Assembly (NCBI RefSeq): GCF_003626695.1
Contig: NZ_RBAH01000005.1
Location: forward strand, 278,666 to 342,665
Source: Paenibacillus ginsengarvi
Lineage (GTDB): Bacteria; Bacillota; Bacilli; Paenibacillales; NBRC-103111
DNA: 64,000 nt
Direction of reading: 5' to 3'
The notes beneath the pieces are model-generated. The model ran no database searches and had not been told where the DNA came from. It was given only the letters and a program-made list of their open reading frames with translations. Made by a program: the position numbers and the translations under genes. This document shows positions 55,928-64,000 of this stretch, piece after piece; positions within the stretch are counted from its first letter, which is position 1, and each line of letters starts with the position of its first letter.

Positions 55928-56374
55928 CTATAGCCGTTCCGAATCTTTCTTCTGCTGCATACTCAGCAGCCCCTCTATTTCGTATACATACGATCCGTTG
56001 TCGGCAACCCGAAGGCTGGCATACCCTTTCTTGCGCAGATCTTCCAAAATCCGGCTCGCTTCGTCCATACTCAGGTCGGAGGCGATCGCGATCTCCATCG
56101 GCGTAACGAGTCCCTGGTTTTGCGCAGCGATGCGAAGCACGATTTTTTCGGCGTTTTCCCGATCGTCCGGTTCGTTTTGCTTTGTCACCTGCTCCTGCGA
56201 CGGCGGCGGAGAATGGGGGGCGCTCTTTTTGTTTATCCAATATGCGACGGCAGCGGCGGCAGCGATAATCAGAAACCACGCGTATCTGGATAGCGGGCCG
56301 AAAAAGGCTGCGAGACCAACAAATCCGCAAATCACAATCGCACAGCCGATATAGGAGTTACCCTTTTTAAACAT
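55928..56374 (-). CDS. membrane protein with C-terminal winged-helix-like domain
   Basis: This 148-residue protein starts at ATG 56374 with GAGGAG about ten bases upstream. Two short hydrophobic helices (YIGCAIVICGFVGLAAFFG and AWFLIIAAAAAVAYW) are followed by a Pro/Gln-rich linker. The C-terminal part, IVLRIAAQNQGLVTPMEIAI and LSMDEASRILEDLRKKGYAS, looks like a winged helix-turn-helix. A membrane-tethered regulator or adaptor is possible. I do not recognise a named family. Confidence 0.65.
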   Translation of the reverse strand: MFKKGNSYIGCAIVICGFVGLAAFFGPLSRYAWFLIIAAAAAVAYWINKKSAPHSPPPSQEQVTKQNEPDDRENAEKIVLRIAAQNQGLVTPMEIAIASDLSMDEASRILEDLRKKGYASLRVADNGSYVYEIEGLLSMQQKKDSERL

Positions 56375-56442
56375 GGCGCTCGACTCCTCGATGATTCTTG
56401 GACTACTATACTATACGGGCAGCGATTGCCATAGTTGCGGCG

Positions 56443-56480
56443 GAAAAGAAAGAAGAAGCCGGGATCGCTCCCGCTTCTTC
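56443..56480 (-). terminator. terminator of the ankyrin lipoprotein gene
   Basis: GAAGAAGC-c-GGG (56452-56463) pairs with CCC-GCTTCTTC (56470-56480). On the minus strand the stem is followed by TTTCTTTTCC. Confidence 0.75.
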
Positions 56481-56508
56481 TGTGCTGCCTATAATATAAA
56501 AGTCTAGG

Positions 56509-57219
56509 TCACTTCGCTCCTGCTTCTGTCAGCGTACGAACCATCTCCGTATAGCCCCTGTTCTTGGCATGCTGGAGCGGGGTAACACCCTGGGAGTCGG
56601 CCAAGCTCACATTCGCTCCATGAGCAATGAGCAGCTTGACGATTTCCTGATGCCGGCTGCCGCCGTCGCCGAGAATGACAGCTTCCAGCAGCGCGGTCCA
56701 GCCCAAGTTGTTGACATGGTCGATCGCGACGTCGGAATGCTCCAGCAGCTCCTTGACGATCTCTACATGGCCCCGGTCCGCTGCTGGGATGAGCGCAGTT
56801 CCTCCGAAACGATTCGTCAGCTTCGTATCCGCCTTGGCCGCGATCGCCGCCTTGACGAAATCGAGCAAGCCTTCCGCGCCTGCATACAGCAGCGGATTGT
56901 CCGAGCGGTCGTCGCGGATGTTGATGTTCGCGCCTTTTTCCACCAGCAAGTTGAACACGGCCAGCTGTTTCGTGTGCACGGCGATCATGGCTGAAGTCCG
57001 GCCACGGTCATCCGTCGCATCAATATCCGCGCCGTCCGCGAGCAGCTTGATTATCGCTTCCTTGTCTCCTTGCTCGGCTGCCGCGAGCAGCGACTGATTC
57101 CGCTTGTCCATTTCCCGGTTCTCCGTATGGGTCGCATGCTGCTCTTTGTTCACCAGCAGGTTGTCGTAGTCGCAGCCGGACAATACGAGGGCGAGCGCCA
57201 ATACCGAAAGTCGCAGCAT
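56509..57219 (-). CDS. ankyrin-repeat lipoprotein
   Basis: The 236-residue protein starts at ATG 57219. A lipoprotein signal ends LALVLSGCDYD, lipidated at about residue 16. Five ankyrin repeats follow from residue 45: AAEQGDKEAIIKLLADGADI, HTKQLAVFNLLVEKGANINI, GLLDFVKAAIAAKADTKLTN, GHVEIVKELLEHSDVAIDHV and HQEIVKLLIAHGANVSLADS. Such proteins mediate protein binding outside the membrane. Its partner is unknown. It is followed by the S-layer-homology gene upstream on the same strand, 36 bases away. Confidence 0.88.
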   Translation of the reverse strand: MLRLSVLALALVLSGCDYDNLLVNKEQHATHTENREMDKRNQSLLAAAEQGDKEAIIKLLADGADIDATDDRGRTSAMIAVHTKQLAVFNLLVEKGANINIRDDRSDNPLLYAGAEGLLDFVKAAIAAKADTKLTNRFGGTALIPAADRGHVEIVKELLEHSDVAIDHVNNLGWTALLEAVILGDGGSRHQEIVKLLIAHGANVSLADSQGVTPLQHAKNRGYTEMVRTLTEAGAK

Positions 57220-57255
57220 GACGACCCACTCCTTTCCGCTGTCGTTAATCTTAAC

Positions 57256-58776
57256 TTACTTCGTCGTGAGTGTGAGCGGGGCCGCTGCCGTCGCCCATGC
57301 TCCTACCGGCGCTACCGTATAGGTCGTTCCCGCTGCAAGCTTGCTGTTCTGGGTCAGATCGAACACGCCGACGGCTCCTTTGCGGCTCGAGTACCGGTAC
57401 GATGCATTAAGCTTGTCGCCGTTCGGAGCCGTCAATTGCACGCTGCGGCCCGAGAACAGCTCGTCGCCCGGATCGGCGGACAAGGCAACCTCGATCGAAG
57501 TTTCGTTACCTGCAGTTGCTCCTGCAAGCTGCAGGGAGGCGATTTCTTTGGCCACGAACGACGGATTTGCAATGTTCGTCCAATCGGACGTGACGGTATA
57601 CTTGACTCCCGGCGTGAGCGATTGCCCTTCCGGCAGACGGAATTTCGGCTCTTGCTTGCCGTCGGTCGATTGGGTGAACGGTACATATTTGGCTACGATC
57701 GGTTGTCCGCCCTCCGGCGTAATCGTCACTTCTCTCGCCTGCATCGAAGAGATAACCTGGAATTTGCGGCCATCGGCTGTATGGTCCTCGCCCAGAACGA
57801 AAGCATTGTTCCCGCGTCCGGCGCTGTATGCCGAGATGACGTATCCGTAATCGACGACGCCGTTTGCTTTCAGCGCCTCGAGCTCAAACGTATCGTTCGT
57901 AACTTGGCTAGCCCCGGTCGTGTCGAGCTTGGTTCCATTGCCTGTGAAAGTGCCGGCCTGTTTGCCGCGATACGTCAATTGGTAGTTCGTGCCTGCCTTC
58001 TGAACGGACGTAGGAACGATGTATGTTGCGATCGAACCCGTTTTCAGGCGCGGCATGTTCGTAAGCGTCAGACCGTCATTGAAGGCGAAATCTTCCTTTG
58101 CTTTGGCGAACAGCTCGTTATCGGCGGTCAGCGGGGCGTCCAAGGTAACGATCAGTGTAATAGCATTCAGCGACTGAACGCTAGTGATGTTTGCTTCGGC
58201 GGAAGGAATCGCCTGATGGGCTGTGTTCAGCACATAGGAGGTCTCGCCGCGGGATGCCGCTTCGCTTGCCGAGTAGTAGGCGCCCATCCAGCTGTTTACC
58301 GATTTCACGTCGCGTTTCAGCGCTTTGGCTACGATCTGTACGAGCTCCGCGTCCGTGACGGTCCCTTGCGGATTAAATTTCCCGTCTTTCGCCTCCATGA
58401 TGCCGAGCGATACGAGGGTGGCGGCATATTGGGAGTACCAGGCGTCCGGTGCGACATCCGAAAGCGAAGTGGTTGCCTTCGGATCGGCAGCGAGTCCGAA
58501 CGTATGGACGATCATTTTCGCCAGCTCGGCGCGGCTTACGGCTGTATTTTCGCGGATCGAGTGGTCTTCGTACCCGTCCAGTACTCCGAGGCGGATCAGG
58601 TTTTCTACGGCTGTGCGGATCGAAGCATCGGCAGTCGTGAGCGTAGCCGTCACAGCTGCGATACTTACGTCCGCCGCCTGCGCTTTTGTAACGGCGAAAG
58701 GCACGGAACCGGCGCCCAGAACGGCTGCGAGAAGCAGTGCTGCTGCTTTATTGGAAACTTTCAATACTTTTTTCAT
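57256..58776 (-). CDS. S-layer-homology-domain surface protein
   Basis: This 506-residue secreted protein begins at ATG 58776 with GGGAGGAA. The signal peptide ends VTKAQA-AD (about residue 35). SLH motifs follow: AVENLIRLGVLDGYEDHSIR with SRAELAKMIVHTFGL, and AATLVSLGIMEAKDGKFNPQ with DAELVQIVAKAL. They bind secondary cell-wall polymer. The remaining 300 residues are Ig-like beta-rich segments with many Thr and Gly, typical of surface proteins. It lies downstream of the two-component system, which may or may not regulate it. Confidence 0.9.
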   Translation of the reverse strand: MKKVLKVSNKAAALLLAAVLGAGSVPFAVTKAQAADVSIAAVTATLTTADASIRTAVENLIRLGVLDGYEDHSIRENTAVSRAELAKMIVHTFGLAADPKATTSLSDVAPDAWYSQYAATLVSLGIMEAKDGKFNPQGTVTDAELVQIVAKALKRDVKSVNSWMGAYYSASEAASRGETSYVLNTAHQAIPSAEANITSVQSLNAITLIVTLDAPLTADNELFAKAKEDFAFNDGLTLTNMPRLKTGSIATYIVPTSVQKAGTNYQLTYRGKQAGTFTGNGTKLDTTGASQVTNDTFELEALKANGVVDYGYVISAYSAGRGNNAFVLGEDHTADGRKFQVISSMQAREVTITPEGGQPIVAKYVPFTQSTDGKQEPKFRLPEGQSLTPGVKYTVTSDWTNIANPSFVAKEIASLQLAGATAGNETSIEVALSADPGDELFSGRSVQLTAPNGDKLNASYRYSSRKGAVGVFDLTQNSKLAAGTTYTVAPVGAWATAAAPLTLTTK

Positions 58777-58914
58777 AACGAATTCCTCCCTGGTGGATGT
58801 AGGTTTGCTTGCCCTGTTTCGTTCTACATTCCCTATAGTACAGGAGAGAAATAAATTGCCGAGAAACGCCCGGTTAACCGTTTCTTAAAAGGTTATTAAG
58901 AAAGTATAAACAAA

Positions 58915-59610
58915 CTACACCGAAAACCGGTAGCCGGCTCCCCACACCGTTTCGATGTATTGCGGGTTGGACGGGTCGGCTTCGATCTTTTCCCGCAGCT
59001 TGCGGATATGGACGGTTACTGTGGCGATGTCGCCGTTCGAATCCATGCCCCAGATGCTCTCAAACAAGTTTTCTTTGCTAAACACCCGGTTCGGATGCTG
59101 AGCCAGAAATTCTAGTAGCGCAAACTCCCGCGACGTGATCGCGATTTCCCGGTCATTCACGAACACCCGCCGGGACGCCTTCTCGATGAGTAGCCCCCGG
59201 ATGCGGATCGATTCCTGCTTTTGCGCCGGTTCCTGCTTGCCGAGCAGCCGCTCGTACCGGGTCATATGCGCCTTCGCCCGGGCGACGATTTCGCTCGGAC
59301 TGAACGGCTTCGTAATATAATCGTCGGCGCCGAGATTAAATGCGCGGATTTTATCGATTTCCTCTTTTTTCGCCGAAATGATCAGAATCGGAACTTCCTT
59401 CGCCTCGCGAATGCGCCGGCACAGCTCGAAGCCGTCCATCCCCGGAAGCTGCAGATCGATAATGATCAGGTTATAGGTTCCCTCCAGGGCAAGCTTCAGC
59501 CCGTCGTCGCCTCTGTGGCACAAATCGGCCGCATAACCGTTTAGTTCGAAATAATCCCGCTCCAGTTGGGCGATTGACGTTTCGTCTTCAATGATAAGTA
59601 TCCGGGTCAC
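58915..59610 (-). CDS. OmpR-family response regulator
   Basis: The 231-residue protein starts at GTG 59610, overlapping the kinase stop by four bases. The receiver domain has IIEDE, the phosphorylated Asp in IIIDLQLPGMDGFELCRRIR, and Lys in DDYITKPFSPSE. The C-terminal winged helix contains ITSREFALLEFLAQHPNRVF and TVTVHIRKLREKIEADPSNP. It forms a pair with the upstream histidine kinase. Target genes cannot be told from this sequence. Confidence 0.94.
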   Translation of the reverse strand: MTRILIIEDETSIAQLERDYFELNGYAADLCHRGDDGLKLALEGTYNLIIIDLQLPGMDGFELCRRIREAKEVPILIISAKKEEIDKIRAFNLGADDYITKPFSPSEIVARAKAHMTRYERLLGKQEPAQKQESIRIRGLLIEKASRRVFVNDREIAITSREFALLEFLAQHPNRVFSKENLFESIWGMDSNGDIATVTVHIRKLREKIEADPSNPQYIETVWGAGYRFSV

Positions 59611-61091
59611 GTGCGGTTCGCTGCCTCCTTATCGTCTGTTGTCCGTCTTAGTGTGAAATAAACGCTCGTGCTGCTGCCAAGCTCGCTGTTTACCCCTATG
59701 CGGCCCCCGTGCCCTTCGACGATTTGCCGGGCGATCGCAAGACCGAGTCCGCTTCCCCCGGTCGAGGTGTTTCGCGAAGGTTCCGCCCGGTAAAACCGTT
59801 CAAAAATATACGGGACCGCTTCTTCCGGAATGCCCGGACCGTTGTCCCGAATTTCGACCTCTGCCATTTCGGTATCTGGCCGGACCGAGAGGAGGATTCG
59901 TTTTTCCGGCTTGTCCATATATTTCGCCGAGTTTCCGATTACGTTCAGCACGGTCCGTTTGATCTGCTCCGGATCGGCCATCACCGGCACCGCGGTTTTC
60001 GGCTTGTCTTGCCAAGCGATGTCGATCTGCTGCTTCTCCAGGTCGTACCGAAGTTCCTCAATACAATCGTCCAGAAACGAAACGATGTCGATCGGCTCCA
60101 GCCTGAACGACACTTGCTTCAAATCGAGCTTGGAGTAAAGAAATAGCTCATCGACCAATTTATCCAGATCGACCGCCTTTGTATAAATGGTATCTACGTA
60201 TTTGGCCATTTTGTCCGGCGTGTTCGCCACCCCGTCGCGGATGCCTTCAATATAACCTTTAATCGTCGTGATCGGCGTTCGCAGATCGTGGGAGATGTTG
60301 GAGATCAGCTCCTTGCGGCTCTCCTCGTCCCGCAGCCGCAGCTCGACCGATTGCTGGAGGCGCTGCCTCATGCTCTCGAACGATTCGTTGAGCTGTCCGA
60401 TCTCGCCGCTTTCGCGCAGGTCGAGCGCGAACTGGAGATCGCCTTCCTTGATTCGTTCGGCCGATTTGCGCAGCACGTTTAGCGGCTTGACTACGCTTCG
60501 CGTCAGCCAGCGGTACAGCAGCATATTGGCGATGACGAGCACTCCGATGAGCAGGATCGAAAGAATCGGCAGCAGCCTGCGCGACAGCTCCGCAAACGGG
60601 CTGCGTTCGCGGATGACGAACACGCCGCCTTTGGCCCCGTCCGAATATTTGAAATCGAACTTGGCATAAGCGTAGAAGCGTTCCCCGATGTTAAACGTAT
60701 TGCGGATCTGATTGTTGTCCAGATCGTAAGCCGGCAGCGCGTGCTGCAGCTCCGGCTGATTGATCGTGTACGATTCGAACACGGGATTGCTTTCCCGGCG
60801 GACGAACAATCCCGCTCTTACGGTGCGGAGCTTGAAGTCGTAATCGGCCAGCAGTTGTTTGTCGAGCAGTTTGTCCGGCTCGTTTTTGGCCATATATTTC
60901 AGCTCCAGGAAGATGGATTCCTCCTGCTGGGTGAGCGGGTTCAGCTGATAATGCACTTTGTAAAAATCGCGGACGCCGCGTATGTCGCCCGTAAAGGCGA
61001 TCGTAAACAGGGCGGCGCTCAGCACGAACATGAGCAGGCTGATGACGAGCATGCCTGTAAAGGATAAGAGCAGTTTGATGCGTATGGACAT
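59607..61091 (-). CDS. sensor histidine kinase
   Basis: The frame is open from 61244, but ATG 61091 (MSIRIKLLLSFTGMLVISLL) begins with the first membrane helix, giving 494 residues. An extracytoplasmic sensor of about 170 residues follows, then a second helix (LSILLIGVLVIANMLLY) and HAMP (LRKSAERIKEGDLQFALD). The phosphorylated His is in ISNISHDLRTPITTIKGYIE, and the ATP domain has NVIGNSAKYMD, DNGPGIPEEA and GGSGLGLAIARQ. It is the first gene of the kinase-regulator pair. The signal sensed is unknown. Confidence 0.93.
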   Translation of the reverse strand: MSIRIKLLLSFTGMLVISLLMFVLSAALFTIAFTGDIRGVRDFYKVHYQLNPLTQQEESIFLELKYMAKNEPDKLLDKQLLADYDFKLRTVRAGLFVRRESNPVFESYTINQPELQHALPAYDLDNNQIRNTFNIGERFYAYAKFDFKYSDGAKGGVFVIRERSPFAELSRRLLPILSILLIGVLVIANMLLYRWLTRSVVKPLNVLRKSAERIKEGDLQFALDLRESGEIGQLNESFESMRQRLQQSVELRLRDEESRKELISNISHDLRTPITTIKGYIEGIRDGVANTPDKMAKYVDTIYTKAVDLDKLVDELFLYSKLDLKQVSFRLEPIDIVSFLDDCIEELRYDLEKQQIDIAWQDKPKTAVPVMADPEQIKRTVLNVIGNSAKYMDKPEKRILLSVRPDTEMAEVEIRDNGPGIPEEAVPYIFERFYRAEPSRNTSTGGSGLGLAIARQIVEGHGGRIGVNSELGSSTSVYFTLRRTTDDKEAANRT

Positions 61092-61343
61092 GATCCCCGC
61101 CTCGCTTTCGAGCAAGCCGCCAAAGGGATGGACGGCGTTACCTCCTATAGTAGCAGATCGGCGGGCAAACGCGTAACACCGATTCCGGTAAAGTTTGTCT
61201 CGGGAAAAACTGTTACACCTGCCAAACACAATTGTGGCTGCCAAATACGGTTAGTCTGCGCCAATACTGTTTCTCTAGACCCACTCGATATTCGTCGGTT
61301 ATCCTATGTGGAGTAAATCTTACGCACAGGGAGAATTACGCGT

Positions 61344-62207
61344 GTGGACCTGTATAACCAATTGGAGCAGGGAGAGAAGGGCGCATGGCTGAGCATTGTC
61401 GTCTATGTGATCTTGTCCGTGCTGAAACTGACGGTCGGTTATTTGTTTTACTCCGAGGCTTTGCGAGCGGACGGCTTGAACAATACGACCGATATCATCG
61501 CTTCCGTTGCTGTGCTCGTAGGCCTGCGAATTTCGCGGAAACCGCCCGATCGCAATCATAAATACGGCCATTTTCGGGCCGAAACGATCGCTACTTTAGT
61601 CGCATCGTTTATTATGGCGGCTGTAGGCATACAAGTTTTGATTCAGGCGGTGTTGACTTTTTTTGAGGACTCGATTCGCACGCCGAATATGGTGACCGCC
61701 TGGACGGCGCTTTTCTGCGGGATGGTTATGTTTGCGGTGTACCGGTACAATCTGGCGCTGGCCAAACGAACGAACAGCAGCGCCGTAATGGCGGCCGCTC
61801 AAGACAATCGCTCCGACGCATTAGTCAGCTTGGGGGCGTTTCTCGGGATACTCGGTACGCAATTCGGCCTGAACTGGCTCGATCCGCTTGCGGCGACGGC
61901 TGTCGGGGCTGTCATTTGCAAAACCGCTTTTGATATTTTCCGCGACGCCACCCATTCCTTGTCCGACGGATTTCACGAGAACGAATTGTTTCAGTATAAA
62001 AAAACGATACGTAAAACGCCCGGCGTGCAAGAACTGAAGGACATAAAGGCGAGAGCGCACGGCAACTATATCCTGCTCGACGTGACCATACTGGTCGACG
62101 AGAAGCTTAGCGTCGCGGAAAGCCACCTGATAACGGAAGACATCGAACGCCGCATGAAGGAGCAGCATCTGATCGAACACGTTCATATTCATATTGAGCC
62201 CGTATAG
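61344..62207 (+). CDS. cation diffusion facilitator transporter
   Basis: The 287-residue protein starts at GTG 61344 after GGGAG. It has about six helices in the first 200 residues. The metal-site blocks are GLNNTTDIIASVAVL with the Asp pair, PDRNHKYGHFRAETIATL and AAQDNRSDALVSLG. The C-terminal cytoplasmic domain has KDIKARAHGNYILLDVTILV and HVHIHIEPV with His ligands. It exports divalent cations such as zinc, manganese or iron by proton exchange. The metal is not predictable with confidence. Confidence 0.92.
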   Translation: MDLYNQLEQGEKGAWLSIVVYVILSVLKLTVGYLFYSEALRADGLNNTTDIIASVAVLVGLRISRKPPDRNHKYGHFRAETIATLVASFIMAAVGIQVLIQAVLTFFEDSIRTPNMVTAWTALFCGMVMFAVYRYNLALAKRTNSSAVMAAAQDNRSDALVSLGAFLGILGTQFGLNWLDPLAATAVGAVICKTAFDIFRDATHSLSDGFHENELFQYKKTIRKTPGVQELKDIKARAHGNYILLDVTILVDEKLSVAESHLITEDIERRMKEQHLIEHVHIHIEPV

Positions 62208-62287
62208 GGAGTGGAAGTGGAGAGGGACACGTTAAAAGCCGAACCGGACACGGACGGAATACCGTGCAAAAAAGTATAAAAAAACGA

Positions 62288-62317
62288 TTGCATTCTCTCT
62301 TCCCACGGTGTTATAAT
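62288..62317 (+). promoter_or_regulatory. promoter of the tRNA-Arg gene
   Basis: TTGCAT (62288-62293) and a perfect TATAAT (62312-62317), spacing 18, about 22 bases upstream of the tRNA. Confidence 0.55.
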
Positions 62318-62338
62318 GGTCAGCGTATCACAAAAAAT

Positions 62339-62412
<74 letters not shown>

Positions 62413-62420
62413 CTAATGTA

Positions 62421-62535
62421 CCCAAACAAGGATCAGCCAACAGGCTGATCCTTGTTGCGTTCCGAGGGATGAGAACCCCCGACGAGGGGGGGACGTCGGA
62501 GCTAAGCATCGTGAGCATTGACTTCGCAGTCGCGG
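62421..62535 (+). repeat. tRNA-downstream repeat, copy 1
   Basis: This 115-base unit includes the hairpin at 62425-62456 and the block GGATGAGAACCCCCGACGAG. It is repeated at 62652-62765 with one base deleted and scattered substitutions. Confidence 0.85.
62425..62456 (+). terminator. terminator hairpin of the tRNA gene (repeat copy 1)
   Basis: AACAAGGATCAGCC (62425-62438), AACA loop, GGCTGATCCTTGTT (62443-62456): a perfect 14-bp stem. The sequence after it has no long T run, so it may work as a processing or partial terminator. Confidence 0.6.
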
Positions 62536-62572
62536 CCAAACGCAGGCACAGAAGGGTGCCTGCGAAAAGCGC

Positions 62573-62587
62573 ATCCCTCCCGGGACG
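62573..62587 (+). repeat. duplicated 15-base 3' end of tRNA-Arg
   Basis: ATCCCTCCCGGGACG is identical to 62398-62412, the end of the tRNA gene. Such repeats flank elements that integrate at tRNA 3' ends or mark a former tRNA copy. Confidence 0.7.
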
Positions 62588-62595
62588 TCTTTGGT

Positions 62596-62646
62596 CCCCA
62601 AAAAGTGAAGATAAGCTTCGTAGCTTAGTCCTATTACTTTTTGGGG
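62596..62646. repeat. long hairpin between the two repeat copies
   Basis: CCCCAAAAAGT (62596-62606) pairs with ACTTTTTGGGG (62636-62646). Inside, TAAGCT pairs with AGCTTA around TCGT. It could be a terminator or part of a mobile repeat. Confidence 0.65.
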
Positions 62647-62651
62647 AGCCC

Positions 62652-62765
62652 CAAAAACAAAGATCAGCCAACAGGCTGATCTTTGTTGCGTTCCGGGGGA
62701 TGAGAACCCCCGACGAGGGGGACGTTGTAGGCGAAGCATCGTGAACATTGGCTTTGCAGTCACGG
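62652..62765 (+). repeat. tRNA-downstream repeat, copy 2
   Basis: The second copy is about 230 bases after the first. Its hairpin arm has AAAGATC where copy 1 has AAGGATC, and the partner arm changes from GATCCTT to GATCTTT, so base pairing is kept. Confidence 0.85.
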
Positions 62766-62877
62766 TGGAGAAAGCGCCATAGTCATTTTCCTTAATTTTA
62801 GTGTCTTGGGGCATCGGCACTATCAAACTCTTATTCTGTCGAATAATGTAATACAAAGCGAATAGGAGGTGACCGGT

Positions 62878-63660
62878 ATGACCAAAGGATTCGACTGTGC
62901 CACCCCGCTCACTGCTGAAATCGTGAAAGCGTTCCGAAACGACGGTTACGAATTTGTTTGCCGTTACTTGGTGCCGACAGGCTGGAAAAGTCTCACCCCG
63001 GAAGAGGCGGAGCTGATTAGCACGGGCGGCTTAAACATCGTTTCGGTGTTCGAAACGACGGCCGATCGGGCGCTCGGCGGAAGGGCCGCCGGCCTTGCGG
63101 ACGGCTTGCTTGCCGCGAATACGGCAAAACAGGTCGGCCAGCCGGAAGGCAGCGCCATTTATTTTGCCGTCGACTTTGACGCTACGAACGCACAAATGCC
63201 CGCCGTAATCGAATATATTCGCGCCGCGAGCGAAGCGACGCCGGCATTTTTGACCGGGGTTTACGGCTCTTATGCGGTTATAGAAGCGGTCAAGGCCGCA
63301 AGCGCCTGCTCCCGGTTTTGGCAGACGTATGCGTGGAGCTACGGCAAAGTCTCAGATGCCATTCAAATTTTTCAATACGAGAACGATATAACGGTAAACG
63401 GGATCGTCATTGACAGGGACGAGTCCTATGGAAACGAAGGCTGGTGGAGCACGGCGCAACCGGATGAGGGGGATGAGACGATGCGACTCGAGCAGTGGCA
63501 GTGGAAAATGCTTGGCGATTCGCTTGACGGGTTGTACCACAAAGGGCTGATCAGCGATTACACTTGGGCCGAGAAGGCTTATAAGGGAGTAATGACGGCG
63601 TCGGAGCTCGCTTGGCTGAATACGGTCATGCTGGCGAGGGAGAACGGAATCGAAGTTTAA
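62878..63660 (+). CDS. DUF1906 (glycoside-hydrolase-like) domain protein
   Basis: ATG 62878 is preceded by AGGAGGT at 62864-62870, so it is preferred to GTG 62869; the protein is 260 residues. Residues 1-195 form a TIM-barrel-like DUF1906 domain: TKGFDCATPLTAEIVKAFR, YEFVCRYLVPTGWK, GSAIYFAVDFDATNAQMPAV, GVYGSYAVIEAV and IDRDESYGNEGWW. Known members (such as Rv2525c) act on or bind cell-wall glycan. The C-terminal helix-rich tail (ISDYTWAEKAYKGVMTASEL) occurs in other Bacillota wall proteins. No signal peptide is visible, so export is unclear. Confidence 0.85.
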   Translation: MTKGFDCATPLTAEIVKAFRNDGYEFVCRYLVPTGWKSLTPEEAELISTGGLNIVSVFETTADRALGGRAAGLADGLLAANTAKQVGQPEGSAIYFAVDFDATNAQMPAVIEYIRAASEATPAFLTGVYGSYAVIEAVKAASACSRFWQTYAWSYGKVSDAIQIFQYENDITVNGIVIDRDESYGNEGWWSTAQPDEGDETMRLEQWQWKMLGDSLDGLYHKGLISDYTWAEKAYKGVMTASELAWLNTVMLARENGIEV

Positions 63661-63661
63661 A

Positions 63662-63703
63662 CTAAAGGCCTTTGTGCTTTCTCGGCACAAGGGCTTTAGT
63701 TTT
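63662..63703 (+). terminator. terminator of the DUF1906 gene
   Basis: CTAAAGGCC-TTTGTGC (63662-63677) pairs with GCACAA-GGGCTTTAG (63685-63699) with one bulge, then TTTT. Confidence 0.8.
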
Positions 63704-63926
63704 CCCGCAATGGAGAGAGGGCGTCGCGCCAACCGCCTGCCGATTTGGTTGAACGGAACGGAAGCGGAACTTCCGCTAATGTGCAGGGAAGAGCGGAGAA
63801 CGGAGCGATAACGGAAGCAAAAGTTCCTTTATACCAGAAAAAGCGGTCCTACCCCCTAATTATGGAGAATAGCCTGCACAAGCTAGAGCGTTCGCAGTCT
63901 TACTTGAAATCTCACGTAATCAGGCT
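63704..63926. other. non-coding stretch near the right edge
   Basis: No reliable gene is visible. AGCGGAA-C-TTCCGCT near 63763-63777 is a short perfect palindrome. The plus-strand open frame here has no ribosome binding site or protein-like composition. Confidence 0.45.
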
Positions 63927-64000
63927 TTAAAGCGCAACTTGGAAGGGGGTTAAGTCTGGCTTCGCAGCGGCGATCCACTCCCGGAACTCCGCCGGCGAGC
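63927..64000 (-). CDS. possible C-terminal end of a minus-strand gene (cut by window edge)
   Basis: Reading the minus strand from the edge gives SPAEFREWIAAAKPDLTPFQ followed by VAL and a TAA stop at 63927-63929. The composition is protein-like, but only 23 residues are visible, so no family can be named and chance cannot be excluded. Confidence 0.35.
   Translation of the reverse strand, partial: SPAEFREWIAAAKPDLTPFQVAL

Larger units (their letters stand above)
62413..62877. other. non-coding stretch after tRNA-Arg with repeats and hairpins
   Basis: No gene is supported in these 465 bases. They hold two copies of a 115-base repeat, a copy of the tRNA 3' end (62573-62587), a 9-bp hairpin CGCAGGCAC/GTGCCTGCG (about 62541-62564) and the longer hairpin at 62596-62646. 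The last 110 bases lead to the DUF1906 gene. Confidence 0.7.

Noticed and set aside
63745..63930. Plus-strand 61-codon open frame near the right edge
   Set aside because: There is no ribosome binding site and the sequence is a run of unrelated residues; the region looks intergenic.

Overview
The window comes from a moderately high-GC, endospore-forming member of the Bacillota, most like Paenibacillaceae (Paenibacillus or Cohnella type). The evidence is a complete germinant-receptor operon, gerE, gerM, a YhcN/YlaJ sporulation lipoprotein, a BclA-like collagen protein, an S-layer-homology protein, a FapR operator, strong Gram-positive ribosome binding sites and frequent TTG/GTG starts. Species cannot be set from sequence alone.

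Layout. 1-11 kb: a surface-glycan block with four tandem paralogous GT4 glycosyltransferases (the first cut by the window edge), an AlgD/Ugd-type sugar-nucleotide dehydrogenase, a GT2 enzyme on the other strand, a methyltransferase-like protein, two GT61 (DUF563) transferases and three small related helical proteins. 11-17 kb: two chemoreceptors flanking a GntR regulator fused to a solute-binding domain. 17-21.2 kb: a gerA/gerC/small D/gerB germinant-receptor operon. 21.4-27.4 kb: a tightly coupled amino-sugar catabolic operon (isomerase, Gfo/Idh/MocA oxidoreductase, ceramidase-like/NagB fusion, NagA, second isomerase) closed by a large terminator. 27.5-30.8 kb: an intergenic region rich in stem-loops, a DEAD-box helicase with a structured leader, and two membrane proteins. 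31-37.9 kb: a glycosyltransferase/methyltransferase operon directly upstream of a 735-residue collagen-like protein with Thr in almost every triplet.

37.9-49.7 kb: fabH under a FapR operator, a CAP-domain protein, sporulation genes (yhcN-like, gerE), an AraC-controlled sugar pair, a metallo-hydrolase, a LigB-type dioxygenase with an operator over its promoter, a PgpA-like protein, then gerM-rph-rdgB. 49.8-64 kb: asparagine synthetase, an RND transporter, small membrane proteins (one with an unusual K+-channel filter), an ankyrin lipoprotein, an S-layer-homology protein, a two-component system, a CDF transporter, tRNA-Arg(UCU) followed by a duplicated 115-bp element and a copy of the tRNA 3' end, and a DUF1906 protein. 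A fragment of a minus-strand gene may sit at the right edge.

The strongest candidates for undescribed biology are the glycosylation operon next to the Thr-rich collagen-like protein, the ceramidase-like/NagB fusion operon, the trio of small related proteins, and the tRNA-adjacent repeat with paired arm substitutions. All functions are inferred from motifs and context; no database search was run.
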